Below, piece by piece: positions 61,155 to 64,000 of a DNA stretch of 64,000 bases. The stretch comes from Chryseobacterium sp. ON_d1 (lineage in GTDB: Bacteria > Bacteroidota > Bacteroidia > Flavobacteriales > Weeksellaceae). Position numbers and translations under genes: made by a program. How positions within the stretch are numbered: position 1 is the first letter of the stretch; every line of letters begins with the position of its first letter. The notes beneath the pieces were generated by a model that saw only the letters and a program-made list of their open reading frames with translations, did no database searches and was not told the origin of the DNA. Where the stretch lies: NCBI RefSeq assembly GCF_006829085.1, contig NZ_BJTC01000020.1:1-64000 (forward strand), written 5' to 3'.

Positions 61155-62582
61155 ATGGAAAGGAGAAATTTTATTAAAACAAGTGCACTGGCGGGAGCCG
61201 GATTGCTGTTTACCCAAAATGTTTTTGCTAAAAATTTAGTGCTGGACGATTTTCCTGTTGTCCGTGTTCCTAAAGATAAGAGACATTTTACCAGTGAATC
61301 CGTAGAGAGTGCTATTGCTGCGTTTAAGAAGAAAGTAAAAAACAAAGAGCTGAGCTGGCTTTTTGAAAACTGTTTCCCGAATACATTAGATACTACCGTT
61401 TACTACACAGAAACTAACGGAGCTCCGGATACTTACGTCATCACTGGGGACATTGATGCCATGTGGCTTCGTGATAGCTCGGCACAGGTTTTTCCTTACC
61501 TGCAGTTCTCTAAGAAAGATGAAAAACTTCACAAGCTGATCTCGGGGGTCATCCACAAACAGACTACATTCATCCTGAAAGATCCTTATGCGAACGCTTT
61601 CTACAACGATGATCAGAAGATCAGTAAATGGAAAGAATATGACCATACCGATATGAGGCCGGGAACCCATGAAAGAAAATGGGAAATCGACTCCCTTTGC
61701 TATCCTATCCGTCTGGCCTACCACTTCTGGAAAACAACAGGAGATACAAAACCTTTCGATGCTAACTGGCTGAAAGGAATTAAACTTACCCTGCAGACTT
61801 TCACAGAACAGCAGAGAAAACATGATCTTGGACCTTACAAATTCGAGCGTACAACGGCTTGGGCAACAGATGGCGTTCCTATGGGAGGATATGGTTACCC
61901 AACAAAACCTGTGGGGTTGATCAGCTCTATGTTCCGTCCAAGTGATGATGCTACCATTTACGGATTCCTGATCCCTTCCAACTTATTTGCGGTGGTAAGC
62001 TTACGTCAGGCTGCGGAAATGGTTGCTCAGATTAAAAATGAAAAAACGTTGGCTCAGCAGTTGAACAGCCTTGCTGATGAGGTAGATGCAGCCATCAAAA
62101 AATATGGAATTTACAATCATCCCGAATTTGGAAAAATATATGCCTTTGAAGTAAATGGCTTCGGAAGCTATAACCTGATGGATGATGCGAACTGTCCAAG
62201 CTTGCTGGGACTGCCTTATCTGGATGCGGTGAAAGCTGATGACCCTGTTTATCTGAATACAAGAAAATTTGTGTGGTCAGAAAATAACCCGTTCTTCTTC
62301 AAAGGTAAGCTGGCAGAAGGGATAGGAGGTCCGCATATCGGACTGGATATGATCTGGCCAATGAGTATCATCATGAAGGCACTCACTACCAAAGATAAAA
62401 GTGAGATCAGATGGTGTATTGATACTCTACAGAAAACGCACGGCGGGACAGGCTTTATGCATGAATCCTTCCATAAAGACGATGCCAAAAAATTCACCAG
62501 AGAATGGTTTGCATGGGCCAATACTTTATTTGGAGAATTGTTATGGAAAACCTTTAACGAAAACCCGGAGCTACTGACATAG
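61155..62582 (+). CDS. GH125 exo-alpha-1,6-mannosidase
   Basis: A 475-residue enzyme with a Tat-like leader (MERRNFIKTSALAGAGLLFT). GH125 motifs: GDIDAMWLRDSSAQVFPYL near residue 95 and FFFKGKLAEGIGGPHIGLDM with the acidic pair expected of this inverting family. It removes alpha-1,6 mannose. It starts 31 bases after the GH92 gene. Confidence 0.94.
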   Translation: MERRNFIKTSALAGAGLLFTQNVFAKNLVLDDFPVVRVPKDKRHFTSESVESAIAAFKKKVKNKELSWLFENCFPNTLDTTVYYTETNGAPDTYVITGDIDAMWLRDSSAQVFPYLQFSKKDEKLHKLISGVIHKQTTFILKDPYANAFYNDDQKISKWKEYDHTDMRPGTHERKWEIDSLCYPIRLAYHFWKTTGDTKPFDANWLKGIKLTLQTFTEQQRKHDLGPYKFERTTAWATDGVPMGGYGYPTKPVGLISSMFRPSDDATIYGFLIPSNLFAVVSLRQAAEMVAQIKNEKTLAQQLNSLADEVDAAIKKYGIYNHPEFGKIYAFEVNGFGSYNLMDDANCPSLLGLPYLDAVKADDPVYLNTRKFVWSENNPFFFKGKLAEGIGGPHIGLDMIWPMSIIMKALTTKDKSEIRWCIDTLQKTHGGTGFMHESFHKDDAKKFTREWFAWANTLFGELLWKTFNENPELLT

Positions 62583-62691
62583 CACACCCTTTTATATGGC
62601 ATATTTATCTGAGATTCCTTCTCCAAAAAGAAAGGATCAGGGGAGTGCTATATCAAATTCAGACACCAAAACACCTTAAAAAAATTATACA

Positions 62692-64000
62692 ATGAAAAAA
62701 AAATCCATCTTTACCGCACTGATTGCCATGATGCTTCAGTCAGGTTCTCTGATCAACGCACAACAGCTTAATCCTACCGGAATATGCTATGTGGAAGTGA
62801 ATAACAACAACCTCCTGAATGCGGGAGCGTACAAACTGCAGACATCGAACAGTTATCTGTTCAATGTGGTGAATATTTTTGCGGCCAATATTAATTATGA
62901 TACCAGCCGCGGAAGAGCTTATCTGTATTCCAATAATAATGTTACCAAGGTTCTTACCAATGCAGATACCTATATAAAGCCCCTTCAGCAAAAAGGGATG
63001 AAAGTAGTTCTGACGATTTTGGGGAACCACCAGGGAGCAGGAATCTGTAATTTTCCTACCCGTGAAGCCGCAAAAGACTTTGCATTACAGCTTGCCAATA
63101 CAGTGAATACCTACGGTCTTGATGGAATTGATTTTGATGATGAATACTCAGAATATGGAAATAACGGAACAGGACAGCCTAATGACAGCTCTTTTGTAAT
63201 GCTTGTTCAGGAACTCAGAGCATTATTACCGAATAAAATTATTTCATTCTACTATTATGGTCCCGCAGCTTCAAGACTTTCCTGGAACGGAGCCAGAGTA
63301 GGAGACAATGTCAATTACAGCTGGAATGCGATGTATGGAACCTTCTCCGCTCCCAATGTGCCTCCTCTTACCAAAGCACAAATTTCTCCTGCAGCGGTTT
63401 GGATGGGAAATACTTCCAATTCTACCACAACAAGCCTGGCTACCCAAACTAAAAATGGAGGTTACGGAGTATTCATGTGGTATGATTTGCATGGAACCAA
63501 TGAAACATCACAGCTTTCAGCAGGAACTCAGACCTTATACGGAGAGCCAACTGTTTTGAGCGGTACTTTACAATCCTGGACACAAGGAACCAATTGTGAC
63601 GCCCCTATCGGATTGTACACAAGCAACCTTACAGGAACAAGTGCAAAACTGAATTGGACAGCCGTAGGAACCAATACTTATGATATTGATTATAAGCCTG
63701 CTTCTTCAACAACCTGGACGAATGCAGTTTCAGCTACAAGCTCCACTTCGGTAACCATTTCAGGTTTAACCGCTAACACCGAATATGACTGGAGAATAAG
63801 AACCAACTGCAGCGTGAAAAGTGCCTATATGTTTGCTCCAAGATTTACCAGTGCCTCAGGGACCGCTCCTACAGGTTCTTATGCTTTGTCTCTGGACGGA
63901 AGTACAGAATCAGGCGCTGCCGGAAGTATGAATTTAAGTGGTTCTGCATTATCTTTTGAAGGGTGGATAAAACCTTCGTCATTCAAATCTGCATCGCCAT
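62692..64000 (+). CDS. GH18 endo-beta-N-acetylglucosaminidase (EndoF/EndoH type), cut by window end
   Basis: An open frame running from ATG to the window edge, about 436 codons seen. Signal peptide (cut after SLINAQ), then a GH18 domain with the catalytic motif GLDGIDFDDEYSEYGNNG, very close in form to EndoH/EndoF1. From about residue 300 a fibronectin III domain (APIGLYTSNLTGTSAKLNWT) follows and then the start of a LamG-like domain (SLDGSTESGAAG). It would cut the GlcNAc-GlcNAc core of N-glycans outside the cell or on its surface, supplying the SusCD system. A T9SS tail may lie beyond the edge. Confidence 0.9.
   Translation, partial: MKKKSIFTALIAMMLQSGSLINAQQLNPTGICYVEVNNNNLLNAGAYKLQTSNSYLFNVVNIFAANINYDTSRGRAYLYSNNNVTKVLTNADTYIKPLQQKGMKVVLTILGNHQGAGICNFPTREAAKDFALQLANTVNTYGLDGIDFDDEYSEYGNNGTGQPNDSSFVMLVQELRALLPNKIISFYYYGPAASRLSWNGARVGDNVNYSWNAMYGTFSAPNVPPLTKAQISPAAVWMGNTSNSTTTSLATQTKNGGYGVFMWYDLHGTNETSQLSAGTQTLYGEPTVLSGTLQSWTQGTNCDAPIGLYTSNLTGTSAKLNWTAVGTNTYDIDYKPASSTTWTNAVSATSSTSVTISGLTANTEYDWRIRTNCSVKSAYMFAPRFTSASGTAPTGSYALSLDGSTESGAAGSMNLSGSALSFEGWIKPSSFKSASP

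Overview
The window looks like chromosomal DNA of a Chryseobacterium-like member of the Weeksellaceae (Flavobacteriia). The grounds are low GC, a SusC/SusD pair, the Bacteroidetes -7 promoter element TAnnTTTG in front of many genes, single-chain glyS, type III pantothenate kinase, and an EndoF/EndoH-type glycosidase of the kind known from Elizabethkingia. I saw no tRNA, rRNA, CRISPR array or intact insertion sequence.

Layout. 0-4.4 kb: housekeeping genes (coaX, a GNAT acetyltransferase, tadA) and a WYL-domain regulator. 4.4-24 kb: an accessory region, nearly all on the minus strand, with large proteins of uncertain function. These include three that share one short N-terminal module but carry different C-termini (M14 carboxypeptidase, fibre-like repeats, leucine-rich repeats), a 1384-aa protein with coiled coils, and an 891-aa polymorphic toxin with a papain-like C-terminus. 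Next to the toxin is a degenerating array of immunity genes. A patatin-like phospholipase and an M15 endolysin-like peptidase follow. 24-39 kb: umuC, then metabolic, envelope and protease genes (glyS, pyrD, msrB, an L,D-transpeptidase). 39-44 kb: a two-component system divergent from a porin operon. 45-50 kb: a TetR/thiolase/thioesterase/ketosynthase operon, an OsmC protein and AraC regulators. 51.7-64 kb: a polysaccharide utilisation locus that reads as a pathway for high-mannose N-glycans (SusCD, MFS importer, GH130, GH92, GH125, and a GH18 endoglycosidase cut by the window end).

Main discovery. Six copies of one promoter module occur between 4.4 and 24.1 kb and I found none elsewhere. Each has a 15-bp palindrome (CGWCA-n5-TGWCG), exactly 11 bp, then TAnnTTTG. 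Five of the six sit correctly in front of the WYL regulator, the M14 protein, the 11-kb toxin operon, the patatin and the endolysin. The sixth is between a Na+/H+ antiporter and umuC. I read this as one regulon, probably controlled by the WYL protein (which carries a copy in its own promoter), that switches on toxin/adhesin proteins together with two candidate envelope-breaking enzymes. It is thus a candidate stress- or damage-triggered, lysis-coupled toxin release system. The promoter module is seen directly. The regulator assignment, the inducing signal and the lysis role are inference.
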